From Auricularia sp. M13 (taxonomy: Eukaryota; Basidiomycota; Agaricomycetes; Auriculariales; Auriculariaceae): DNA of 64,000 nt. The stretch's first letter is position 1. Each line of letters opens with the position of its first letter. Where the stretch lies: the NCBI GenBank assembly GCA_037042915.1, contig CM073197.1, forward strand, positions 434,001-498,000, in the 5' to 3' direction. Shown here piece by piece: positions 34,915-45,430 of the stretch. Both the position numbers and the translations under genes were made by a program. The notes below the pieces were generated by a model. It was given only the letters and a program-made list of their open reading frames with translations, ran no database searches and was not told where the DNA came from.

Positions 34915-35914
34915 CTAGGAGCACGTAGCAGCGATGGAGAGACTAGCGAGGCCTGCGGCGAGCTCGCTCGCCTGCTGGAACGCGGCGTACCCGCGCATGA
35001 CCGGCGCCGGGAGCACCGGCGGCTCGCACTTGGGCATCGATTCCAGCCAGAACCTGACGCGTTTCTGCGCGATGCTCTTTTCCGCAATGCTCTTCTTCTT
35101 GTCCGAGTGCCGCTTTGCTGCGTCGACACCCTCTGGCGACGGAGCCTTCGACTTGTGCCCCGACTTGGGCGAGCGCGATGGGGACGACTTGAGGATGCCG
35201 CTCTTCCTCGGCCTGTACATGAAGGACTCCCCAGAAGGCTTCGGCGGGTGCATGACGCGCACCCCGGGCGGCGGCGTCGTGGGGTCGTGCACGAGGAGCT
35301 CGGTGGGGACGCCGGCAAGATGGGCGGGAGGTTTACCGCCCTTGCCATTGCGCGTCCTCGCTGAGCCCGCACGCTTCTCGATGCGATTGTACGGATGCAT
35401 GCCGACTGGGGGACGCACACTGCCGTTTTGCGCGCCATGTGCCGCGCCCATGTTTGCCGTCTTGGACCTGCGCTCACGAACGGTGGGCACGAGCGCTTTA
35501 CCCACGTACCGCGGCGCGATGATGAGCGGCGAGGCCGGAACGCTTGACGCGCTTTTTGGAACGCGACGGTATTTCCATCGGTCGGCGACCTGCGAGGCTT
35601 GCTTGGGGTTGGGCACGATCCTGTCGCCGCATTCGTAGAAGAACCACGGAAACTCCGAAACGTCGCCCTTGATCTGACGGCCCTTGGGGCGCTTTGCCTC
35701 GCGAATCTTCTCCAGTTCTTCCAAGCGCTCTTGGATCGAGATCTGTTAGAGGAAAATTCTACTGATTAGATTACGATAATCTTGGGCGGCGACGACGAAC
35801 CTCGGTTTCCACGGGGCAGGCCTCCTTCAGAGCGGCGAGCATGTCCATCATGTTGAGCGGCGTAGATTCCGCTTCGTCCAGAGACGCGGTGTTAGTGGGC
35901 TGGTGGAAGACCAT
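34915..35914 (-). CDS. Uncharacterised protein with PP1-docking (RVxF) motif
   Basis: Two exons (35914-35801 and 35742-34915) give 313 residues. Helical N-terminus (MDMLAALKEACPVETE, IQERLEELEKIREAKRPKGR), then a GDVSEFPWFFYECGDRI segment and a long basic, Pro/Ser-rich, probably disordered region (GILKSSPSRSPKSGHKSKAP, DKKKSIAEKSIAQ). KRVRFWLESMPKCEPPV near the C-terminus contains RVRF, the canonical docking motif for protein phosphatase 1, preceded by basic residues as usual. The tail is hydrophobic/helical (AAFQQASELAAGLASLSIA). It is likely a nuclear or cytosolic PP1-interacting or regulatory protein; the role is inference from the motif. No named family recognised. Confidence 0.65.
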
Positions 35915-37647
35915 TGTGGTTAGAGGATAGTGAGGTTGGAGGTACTGCGAGCCACGACGTGAATCAGACAGACATTGAAATCGCACAACGATGGGCTTGC
36001 CTGTGGATGGTGGGTGTGTCGTCGTATGCTGATATCAGCCTGAGTGGCTCGAGGTCTGGGCCGGCGACGATAGTGATCTGTGTTGAACCACCGTCAACCA
36101 CAGGTGACGACATGGGCACAACAACAACGGGACAACCTGGAGAACAAAGACACCTAGCCCAGAAGAGGATCGAGGCTTGTTGTGGTCGATGCGGGAGGCG
36201 CTATAGGTCAGCGGCAGGCGTATTCTGAAGTTGAGCCACGGCGTCAGACGAGAACGATGAGAACAGTGCACAATAGAAAACCCACCTAAATCAAGCGTTC
36301 AGACCTTCCTGGAGTATGTTCAACTGGGCTTGAGGAGTGGATGTGTTGTGGTAGATGGTGGACAGCGGCGGCTACCACGACGAGCAACGATTGGCTGGAC
36401 CTTGGAGCTGAAGAGAGCGGGTCGAGCACAGGGTAAATCAGACAGGTCTTGCTACTGCCTTGCGCTATTTGCTGCTAAGAGCGAGGTCGAGTTGTCGGGC
36501 GGGAACGGCGGTGGTGGTGGCACGAAGACAAGGGACGAAAACTCCGCTCGCGATAGTCCGGCTGACAGTTTACAACTCCAGCCAACTCCTCCCGAGAAGA
36601 ACCCCAAATTCAGCGCTGATGCCTATCTTGTGCGCTGCTAAGGTCCGCGGGACATTTTTATCACCCTGAAACGGGTTCACCGCCCTGGAATGAAGGCTTC
36701 TCTGCACAACGCTTCCCTCCGAGCATGGTTCTCAACCGCATGGATGATGTGATGCATATCATCCGCATTGAACCTCGAGTACCAAGCTGCAGGGTGCTCT
36801 TACATGCTAAGAAGTGGTGAGGGCACAACGGAACGTCAGATTTATACCAGCCATTGAACTACAGAAGCAGAACACATCTACAGGCACGCGACAACAGCGA
36901 GAACAGGACACGGAGAGCTCGACGGAGACAGCTAGACAAACTACAGAAAAGCAACAAGTGAGCAAGTGCAGCGAGGACTACAGAATAACCACCACAGCGA
37001 CGAGAGCAACAAAGCAGCACGGCGTCGACGAGGAACAATGCAGGAACAATGCACAAAAGCAACAAAAGCAAAGCAGCCAGAGCGGTTCCCACGATACCAT
37101 CCACCTTCATCGAGCGCAAGAGCAGGCAGTGTCGCGAGGTTTAGCGACATCGACTCCTTGCTCTGCGGGTCTTGGCCGCGCCGGGCTACGCGGGGGTACA
37201 ACTTGAGGTGTGGGGATCCATACGCAGAAGTATGGAGTGTATCCCAATCCAAGACAGGCTCGTCAGCGGCTCGACTCGGTAGGGCGAGACGGCCGGTGAC
37301 CAGGCCCGGAGGTTGATGAAAGTGTGTAGGGCGTCGGGGTGGGCCAACGCGGAGGAGGGGCGGCAATCGCGACCATCGCCGCGGGGGATAGTGCCTTCGA
37401 GGCGAGCAACGATGGCATGTTCGTCCGTAGCAAGTCGCAGACGGGCTCAATCGTCTGAGGAGAGCGAGAGCTCGAGTCTGATCTTGTCGATGACCGACGG
37501 ACTGCAACGGGGGCTGGCAATAAGGTTTGCCGAGGTTGGCATCCTGGAGCGATCGCCTGTTGATACGCGGGGTCGAGAGCTACCAGAGTTGAGGGAAAGG
37601 GACTATTGCAAACGGGCTGCGATCGGCGGTGGGGCACTGGCAAGAGC
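35915..37647. other. Intergenic; ACAGCA-rich tract at about 36815-37085
   Basis: No supported gene. The CAACAG/ACAGCA-rich tract shares CAGCCAGAGCGG with the one at 34450-34480. Reverse-strand open stretches at 36941-37507 and 37263-37643 have no motif. Confidence 0.35.
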
Positions 37648-38639
37648 TTAAGCCTGCAGAGGATGCCCGTGGGGCACAGTCTGGTTGTGGATCTTGAGGA
37701 AGATTGGGAGATAACCCGCGAGGAGGAAGAAAGGGTATTTTGAGCTGTCGAGTGTCAAAGACAGCGTCGTCCCGCGTCCGCTTGCAGCAGAAGCATGAAG
37801 GCTGAACGTCGGGAAGACTGTGGGTATAGAGAAGAAGGGAGCGAGGCTTGTTGGCGGAACGAGGAGGTTGAGAGGAATCATTTGACGAGTCCCTACAGAA
37901 TATCGTTAGTATCGGCGCAGAAACCAGCGAAGGCCTCCCAGGCGAACCTGATTAACGGGAGCAGCTGTGCGTCTAGCAGCTGTTCTTCTAGTGAAAATCT
38001 TCACGCTGGTTGATATCGCCCACCATCCCGCGGTGACGAGCGCAGCAAAGGGCGGACTGACGGCGGCGTGCTCGGGACGAGCATGGCCAATGACAAAGAA
38101 GAGGCCGGCGAGGGGGTCGATGGGGAGCGGCACACATTCCCAAGGGCGGAAGAAGAGTGCGTACATAATCGCGGGCCAGCAGCACGCGTCACGCCAGCTG
38201 AACCAAACCAGCCCTGGATGAGTGAGCTCCGTATAGACAAGGGCGCCGCAGATGCTAGAGTAGACAAATAACTCCATTCGATTGACGATTCCGTGAAGTA
38301 TTCCGCGGACGGTAGACCATTTGAAGGAAGGAAGGAGCTCGATGGCGACTTGAGCGGTGTCCAGGGCAAAGAACCACACAGCGATGTTGCTGAGTTTGTT
38401 GATGGTGTCACGCGTCCGCTCCATTCTTCCACGCACGGCAGAGGAAGATGTACCAGCCATCTGGATGATTTCGGGGGCGAGGACGACGAGGACGCCGAGT
38501 AAGCAGTTCGGGTCGACATATTGCTCCAAGTGAGCGCGAATGGATCCTCGTATTTACCGGCGACGTATGGCCCATGCTCGTGGTCGTGCGGTTGTGGCCT
38601 TTTGATGGCGGACGGGAACGTCACGGGCTGCGATGGCAA
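37648..38639 (-). CDS. Uncharacterised multi-pass membrane protein
   Basis: Reverse-strand gene starting MPSQPVTFPSAIKRPQPHD. A first intron of about 44 bp (38564-38521) joins HEHGPY to QYVDPNCLLGVLVVLAPEI. Hydrophobic segments follow: CLLGVLVVLAPEIIQM, NIAVWFFALDTAQVAIELL, LFVYSSICGALVYTELT, ACCWPAIMYALFFRPW, DPLAGLFFVIGHA, FAALVTAGWWAISTS. Two further short introns (donor GTGAAG at about 38000, donor GTTTCTG near 37920 with a TACTAAC branch site) connect to VRLGGLRW and then RQMIPLNLLVPPTSL and a C-terminal FFLLAGYLPIFLKI. So about six membrane helices. Function unknown. The first intron is short and its donor (GTCGCC) unusual, so the N-terminus is the weakest part. Confidence 0.55.
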
Positions 38640-39086
38640 GGGTGTTGACGGCCCCGCGAGGTTGTAGTCATTCGTGGGGACCTGGTGCTAGACGACCGCC
38701 ACGAGTGAGCCCAGGAAGGCGGCCAAGACCGAGATAGTAAGCTGCAGACAGGGTCTGCTCATATCGGGCCAGGGCACGGGGGATGAAGCTGGTGAGAGGC
38801 CAAGAGATGCTTTAGCCACGACTGCGCAACTCCGACGGCGCGCGGGTTCTTATTGACCACGTCGGATCAGCCGGGCCGGTACCAAACAATGCATCTTTGT
38901 GCTGGAACACCGCGGCTCAGTCCTTTTTTCTCTAACGAAGACGATGAGTAGCCAAAGTCTCTTTGAATCATAGAACCTTCGCCGTACGCAGCTGGTACAT
39001 ACAATAGAAAATCGGGATCAATTGTGACAATGCGTCCCGCACAATAGACCCCGGTCAATGCCCTGCATCCTGCATTCTGATTCCCA
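38640..39086. other. Intergenic, no recognised gene
   Basis: Upstream region of the membrane-protein gene and 3' flank of small gene D. Confidence 0.4.
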
Positions 39087-39416
39087 TTACGTTTCAAGCT
39101 TTCCCATGAGCTGCTCGAGGCTGTCAACATCCCCATCTCGCGCCGTGGAAGCATGGCGCATCGCCTGAAGATGGGCGAGTAGTCGGCGCATGGATTCCTC
39201 GCGCTGGCGCTGCGCGGACGGAAACCGCGGCGGAGTCATCTGAAGAAGCCGGCCCAGCTCGCGTTCTGCTTCCTCCCGAGTGAGCTTCTCCGGAGACGGG
39301 CGCAAGTATGGATGCCATCTGGGACCCTGAGGTTTGCGAGAAGTGATGGGTGTGGGAGCGGTAGATGCAGGCTGGCTCGCCGGGGTGCTGGATTCGCTCA
39401 TAATTATGTCTTGCAT
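39087..39416 (-). CDS. Small intronless protein D with C-terminal motif
   Basis: 109 residues, function unknown, single exon. N-terminus MQDIIMSESSTPASQ (a second in-frame Met at residue 6 is an alternative start), then a Pro/Thr-rich segment, a charged helix (KLTREEAERELGRLLQM), QRQREESMRRLLAHLQAM and the C-terminus GDVDSLEQLMGKLET. The end follows the same spacing of hydrophobic residues as the three genes at 22.3-25.1 kb (V-D-x-L-x-x-L-M-x-K-L). A TATA box sits 66 bp upstream. It is the shortest and most divergent member, so its membership in the family is less certain. Confidence 0.6.
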   Translation of the reverse strand: MQDIIMSESSTPASQPASTAPTPITSRKPQGPRWHPYLRPSPEKLTREEAERELGRLLQMTPPRFPSAQRQREESMRRLLAHLQAMRHASTARDGDVDSLEQLMGKLET

Positions 39417-39481
39417 CTCGATATCGATGAGGGAGGACCGATTTTGGGGGTGGATGCATCGTGTAGAGCATTGCCGCGGCC

Positions 39482-39490
39482 CTTATATAC
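39482..39490 (-). promoter_or_regulatory. TATA box of small gene D
   Basis: Reverse strand GTATATAAG, 66 bp upstream of the start codon at 39416. Confidence 0.55.
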
Positions 39491-39869
39491 ATTCTCCGGC
39501 CGTCGTCGATCGTCCCGCCCTCTCCCGCAAGGGAGATGATGTGTAAATCATCATGTTGATCGCGGCCCGCAACTCGCACACACTCCTGATAAAAAGGGCG
39601 ATATTGCACTGCATTATTCTGAGCATTCATGCACTTTCCTGGAGTGAACCAATGTGGGGTGTTGGCGTAGCTCCCCGCACTGCTTGTAGGAGTTGAGCTC
39701 ACCAACGACTGCTATCGCAAGCTTTGTGAACTCGAGCATTCTGGCGAAGCTAACTCCAGGCATGTCGACTTGGGAAACAGGAACTATGTCAGATAAGCTG
39801 TGTCGTTGGGAGGGTCAATATTGGGATTTTGGAAACTGTGCTCAGTCTCAAGGGGATGTGCACATGGGT
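39491..39869. other. Intergenic, no recognised gene
   Basis: Nothing supported beyond the upstream region of small gene D. Confidence 0.4.
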
Positions 39870-40580
39870 AGCCAGTCCAGGTTCAGCCAACACGATCCGA
39901 GCAGCCGTACCCGCACTGAGTTGTTGCGGGGCCGATATACACATACTCAGCGACGAGAGACGCCAGGTATGCAGTGAGAGATGCATCGACGTACTCCACG
40001 ACAAATGTGACTGCTCGGGTATTGCCTACACTTTGGCCCCGAGTGAGGCTAATGTCGCATGTTCCAACGATGAGAATGATGCGCACCAGTCATGACAAAC
40101 TGCACCATCGCACGAACGGGCACCCTAGCATCGGCGTATTCTTCATAAGGTCGCTAGATCCCAGCAGGCCGCCTTCCCGTCCATGTAGAAGTGGAACTCG
40201 ACCGGCAGGCTGGGATGGAAGCGGTTCTGCAGGAGCTCGCGGTACGCGCGAGGAGCGTAATGACACCGCTAGCGATGCCATCATCGTCAGCACCGGTCCA
40301 CGTGCCAGCCAGTCCCCGCCAGTCGAGTGGAGGTGCGAGCTGAAGATGACGATGGGTGCGGTGGGATTTCAATTCGAGTAATGATGGATTTCTGGTAGAA
40401 GAGGTTGGATGGGTAGTGGTGGTAAACATGGGTGACGGCGACGTCGGTCCGCCCTGCGTCGAGAGTGATGCTAGTGACGGTGTTGAGAACGAGACGGCAG
40501 CCTCATCACCGGATTCCCTGTGGAGGAATGGGTTGTTGAAGAAGCTCGTCGATGGCGACAGGCAGATTTTCAAGTGAAAA
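39870..40580 (-). pseudogene. Decayed fragment of an M28 aminopeptidase
   Basis: Reverse-strand relative of the intact gene at 58938, keeping the middle and part of the last third only. Recognisable pieces: FFNNPFLHRESGDEAA (intact gene FFNRFLHSESGEEAA), WTGADDDG around the zinc-ligand Asp, a degraded GEEGG region near 40165, and after a former intron AVTFVVEYVDASLTAYLASL with TTQCGYGCSD. The N-terminus with signal peptide, the final exon and the HLDST histidine region are absent or shifted out of frame, and frames change several times. It cannot encode a working enzyme. It probably belongs to the duplicated block that also contains the FHA pseudogene next to it. Confidence 0.75.
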
Positions 40581-41369
40581 TATTCATGGGTCGTGAGCAA
40601 ATTGAGGATAAGTAAAGGCCCAAAAGGACATGAAAGAATCAAAGGAGAGCCAGCGGAAAAGGGGGAAAGGAAGGAAAAAGAGAGTACGCGCCAGCAGCCG
40701 TTACAGCGACGGCCCCACGGGCGTACGCTGCCTAGATGCCGACTGCACATGCGCACGCGACCGCGCCCGTCGTCGCCAATGGCTGGAACGACAGTAGGGG
40801 CAGCAGGCCGCAAAGGGGCGAGCAACACCATCTTGCGGCACGAAAAGAGAATAAGAGATAAGAATGAGACTCAGCAAGGCCGGGAAGGGATGGGGTGGGT
40901 AGACGCAGCAACGTACCGTCGAGTTGCATGCGACTGGCTGTTGCTGCGAGGCGTCCTTTGCGGCGGTGTCCAGCACGACGGCGCGCGAGTCTGCGCTTCA
41001 TGACGGTCCTGTGACCACTCGAGAGGCTGGACATTCTCAGCATCACAGGGTGCACATCGCGCTGGACCTCGTCTGTCTCGCATTTGTAGTTGAATGCGCG
41101 CCGTTTCAAATCCCTTTGCGGGCTTCGCCACCGAGACCTACGCAATAGTCAGTCCGGTGAACCCGGCGCGACAGGAAGAGCAAAAGCGCACCTTCTCGTC
41201 GTTGCCGTCAGACCCGCTCGGACCGCGCGAGCTGGGCGGCGCTTGAGCCTTGCACTCCTCCTGGCGCTCCTCCACATCCTTCTGCCGGCTTTAGACCTCA
41301 CTTGGAGCGGCTTCAAGGTCTGCGCATCCTCTCCCGCTGCTACTTCCACTCGTTCCAACTGGTGCGTCG
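40581..41369. other. Spacer between two pseudogenes
   Basis: No supported gene. Part of it may be the decayed 3' end of the FHA gene. Confidence 0.4.
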
Positions 41370-44336
41370 CTAGCGAACTCCACGCGCAGCGCGACGGAGG
41401 CTAGCTGAATCTCGTCGAGTCGAGAACAGCAGGTACAGGAGTGGACGGTTCAGGCGCAGCCGAGCGTTGAGCTCGACCTTGAGCCTCGCAATCGTCGCGC
41501 TCTGTGCCTCCATCACCCCTCGCGCAGGGCATCGGGCATCTTGGCCAACTCGTCCACCTTCTGGACCGCAGCAGCAGATGCAGCAATGGTGCCCTGCGCC
41601 TCGCTCGCGCCGGTGGGCGGCGGCAATTTGTCCGAGCCCGTCGCGGTGGCGTTGATCAGCGGAGGGGCCGAGCTCTGTTGCAGTTGCAGCTGCAGCTGGT
41701 CGTTGTGTATGGCGCCTCGATCTCCGCGGGCACCCGCACCTGCGGCGGCGGATCGTCCAGCCACCCAGCGTTGTAGTACTGCTTAGACGACGAGTCAACG
41801 ATTCCGGCGACGGCTCCTCCGTCAGCACGGGCTCGGGCGTCGGTGGCCGCTCGGGCTGCTGCGGGTGGTCCTCCGTCCACTGCCGTGTGCGGTACGCCTT
41901 GCTCTCCTGCTCCTCAGTGTCCAACGGCAACGGCTCGAGCGGCCGCGAGCCTGCCCCAGGCATGATGGTCGCGACCCTCCGCGCGTCGTCCTCGTCCTCC
42001 CCGCTCTCTAGCACACGCGCGATTGGGCTCACTGCGCCGTCCCGGCCGTTTAACTGTTGCTGGTGTTGTTGATGTTGCTGCTGCTGTAGTTGTTGCTGCT
42101 GCTGGATGATCTGGCTCTGCCGCAACATTGCGACCTCACGCCTTAGCGACCCAACGTCGTCGTCCGCAAGGGCTTTCAGCTTCTGGACATGGGCCGAGAA
42201 CCAGTTTTGCATCACGTCGATGCGCGATCTGAGCGCATGTTGCTCCTCGTCGCGCTCGCGCTCGCGCTGCAAGTCCTTCTCCTGCGTCGCCGGGACCGAA
42301 CCAGCGGAATCCTGGCGCTGCGCAGCGGGCGGCGGGGGCGGCGGCGGCAGCGCATGCGGATGCACGGGGAGCGCGCCGCCGAGGTGATCCTGGATATCGT
42401 TCATCTCGCCGGCGAGTTTATTCAGCTCGTTGGCCGTCTCGCGGCTTTCTGCAGCTCGCTCTGCAGGCGCGAGAAGATATGGTCGAACGACTTGGTCGTC
42501 GGCGGGCGCGACAAGCCGCCCATGCCACCCATGCCCATGCCCATATTGTTCTGCTGCGCCGAAGGCGGCACCGGGCGGCGCTGCTGGAAGGGGTACTGGC
42601 CACCCTGCTCCGGCGGCGGAGGCGGCGGCGCCTGGTGCGCGGACGCACCGCCAGACCCTCCGGAGAATGCTTACGAGAAGTGCTGCGCGTCCTCGGGCGA
42701 GAGGATGCATGTGCACTGGGCGGCGACCTTGTGGTGGATGATCGTCTTGTTGTCCTCGCCCACGATGTCAATGCCGAATTCCTAGACGCGCGCGCTATGT
42801 CATTCTCGTGTGGCAACGGCTGAATAGAAAGTGACCCACCACAATGTCATCAGTGTGAAGCTCAAAAGGCCACGCGCTTCTCCTCCTTAGCGGTTTCGAC
42901 AAGCTTGAGGAACACTTCAGAGAAGCATGCAGTACTCGACGTAAGCCGAATGTGTTCCGTCAAAGGTGGCGACCGTCCACGCTCTTGCCAAGTTCGATCA
43001 ATTGCCGACGCCAGCGCCGCCAGGACACGCGTCCTCGGGTTTCTAGGCGTCATCTCACTTTGGTGTTCGATGCCGAGCAGCCGGCAGACGTCAGCAAGCA
43101 TGTCTAAGACATCTGTGATGAAATATGAGATCTCATAGTCGCTCTCGACACCTTCGGGTGACAGGCGGATAGAGTTGATGAAGGTGCCATTGCTACTCTT
43201 GACGTCCTTAATCCAAATCTTTCAGAAGCGCGCACATGAGTACGCCGTCAAGACTTCATGGATAAACCGTACCTTACCTTCCCCCTCCCAAACCTCCGCT
43301 TGTTGCCTCGAAACAGCCGTTCCGTTGGATGGGAATGGTCTTTGCGCTCGTTTGCTGCAGTCATCGATGGATGGAAGAATCAATCGAAGACCCGTCCGTT
43401 GCGTCGATAAAAGAAAAAAATGCGTAGGGTTGAATACATGTTTGGATTGGGAGTATGGGACCGTCCAGGGCGTCAAAAGAGTAGGTATCGACCCCGCACG
43501 ACGTGTAGCATTCGTTGAAACATTGCAATCGAGCGAACTGCGCCGTCCAAAGCGTCGAAGTTTGTACCAGCGTGGCGTCGTAACAACGTTGTCGAGAGCG
43601 CGTTGTTCCAATGCGTCGAATACAACAGGGGCGGTCAGGCCGTCGTGTGCAGATGTGCAGACGGTGAGCAGGGTCCTGCATCGTTGTTGACGAACGGAGC
43701 GTTTATTGTCACGCTGTCATAATGGAGTGAGTAGCGCCAGCGTGTCAATACGCGCAGCGTTGGATCGAGCGCGTGGCGTCGTCGAGCAGCGTGGCGCAGT
43801 TTGGATGTCGTTAATTCCGCGTGTCGCGCCAATGTGGACCAGTGCAACAGTCGCGGACAGTTGGGTAGAGGGTCGAGTATTAGGACGGGTTCCATGTCGA
43901 CTGGAAAGAAGCAGAGAAGAGCGACGAGCATTGTCATGTACGGGTGCACGACCGGGATTCATAGTCATAGGAAATCCCGTGTTCAGAAGACCGTTCACAA
44001 AGGTGGCACGTTCAGCGCAGCGACCAGAGCGCGGGTACAGCGTAGCCATGTGGTAGTTAAAGCACCATCCCGCGGCGAGGAACAAGAGGCAGGCACCAGC
44101 GCGAACGACCGCATGCCAATGGCCAAATTTGAATGCGAATCCGCGCGCAAAGTCAAAGTAAATTGAAATAAATATAAAAGCGAACAAGAGACCATCTGTC
44201 AGCAACTACCAAGCACAAGATGCACCGTTCTACTGACCTTTATGCGTTGTCCCAGAGAAATAACTTTGGGCGCGAACGTGTCATTCAGCGGGAAGAGCGC
44301 CAGCGCAGGGGCCGGGGCAGCGCCTGGGCCAACCAT
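41370..44336 (-). pseudogene. FHA-domain protein (Vps64/Far10/SLMAP-like), decayed copy
   Basis: Reverse-strand counterpart of the gene at 62655. Exon 1 (44336-44238, PAPALALFPLNDTFAPKVI) is identical to the intact copy. Damage follows: exon 2 lost the IGR of the FHA core and about 17-20 bp around FDTKVL, shifting frame. Exon 3 is split by a 268-bp insertion (42871-43138). A UAA follows CTCILSPEDAQHFS, and a one-base shift separates SRLQSELQKA from ESRETANELNKLAGEMNDI. The C-terminal part remains long and open (448 codons ending near 41370): coiled coil, RERERDEEQHALRSRIDVMQ, QQ/QH-rich tract, EDEDDARRVATIMPGAG. The family acts as a membrane-tethered scaffold of the STRIPAK/Far complex and in vacuolar sorting. 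This copy is very likely non-functional. Confidence 0.75.
42871..43138 (-). other. 268-bp insertion with an 89-codon open frame inside FHA exon 3
   Basis: Absent from the intact copy, where GAGAGCGA runs directly into GCCTTTCGAGCTT. Read with the upstream FHA frame the insert is fully open and looks like protein: DYEISYFITDVLDMLADVC, RTRVLAALASAIDRTWQERG, SEVFLKLVETAKEEKRVAF, then a stop at the junction. No inverted ends or clear target duplication. Possibly an exon fragment captured from another gene; its source is not recognised. Confidence 0.6.
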
Positions 44337-45239
44337 GGCTGCAAGCTGGACGTCAGGGGTATTGTGCTAGGCGTCGTGACCGTCGAGGTTGGACTCGGAG
44401 TCGTGACTGAAGCGGACGTGGCGCTGGCGGCTGGTCACAACAGGTGCCGGGTGCGCAGGCGAGCTGAAACACGAACTGATTGCGGAGTTGGTTACCGTGG
44501 CCCTCCGCCGGACAGACGGTCCCTTGGCCTTCGCCTCCACTGGCAGCAGCCTGTCCGGATAATCAGTCAGTCTCCGAAGAGGCCGGGCTACTTTTGAGCT
44601 GTTTAAATCACTAGAACGAAGCCCTACTGTGTCCTTCTTGAATTACTTATTTTCGGAATACAGCACGTGACTGGTTTCCTTTATGTTAGCACGTGACCGA
44701 CGATTCGATGGTCACAATACTAAGCCCACCAGTCTGCAAAGCTGCCTCCTTCTTCCGCCTCATCGATACGATGCTATATTTGAAATGTTCTCGTCTCTTG
44801 GGAAATGATCTGACTGACGCCTCTCTGCGGCTTATTACCCGCTGATCGAGAATGATAGCAATGATTCTCCACAGGTCGCTACTCCTGAGACCTCACAGCG
44901 TCAATTCGCCAGGGCATGCAGTAATTCCCGTTTGTCGCTATTAGCTGTAACAGGTTCTGGCAAGTGCATAGCGATTCGGACGGACGGCGGACGACAAGAG
45001 AATGAATATCAAACTTCCTGAGCAACGTCGATTTCATGGGTACGCGACAGATGTGGGGGTAGCACTATCGCGGGACCCTGCTTGCGCGCCAGTATGGAGT
45101 CCCAACATCAGCACCACAAGAAATTAAATTACCAGATGAGCCCATATTGCCAGGAATCGTGTCCATGCACGTGGCCAGTGTCTCCCGGACATACTGTATG
45201 AACTTCCCCGACCAGTCTCATGAGGACTAAATCCTGCAA
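44337..45239. other. Non-coding part of the left duplicated block
   Basis: Includes the former promoter/N-terminal Ser/Thr/Pro-coding region of the FHA copy (to about 44470). The rest holds no gene I can support. Confidence 0.4.
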
Positions 45240-45430
45240 CTCTTAATATATCCTTTTATATCCCTTGTCCTTCGCCAAGTAAGCTGCCTATGCGCGGCGG
45301 CCTCACTCACCGCCGTTTCCAGAGCGATAACCGCCGGCCAAGCGGCCAGAACCCCTGAGGGCGCTTGGAGTGGGGACGCGTCCGACGTCTAGGGCAAGGC
45401 CGGCTCCGCGTCTTCGTTACTCGAACTGGT
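45240..45430 (+). repeat. Outer part of inverted duplication, left arm
   Basis: Matches the reverse complement of about 61130-61320 with indels: TTTATATCCCTT, GTTTCCAGAGCGATAACCGC, AAGCGGCCAGAACCCCTGAG, GACGTCTAGGGCAAG and CCGGCTCCGCGTCTTC occur in the same order in both. Confidence 0.7.

Noticed and set aside
41370-44336. Intact FHA gene
   Set aside because: Loss of the FHA core residues, a 268-bp insertion, an in-frame stop and a one-base shift, all absent where comparable in the copy at 62655.
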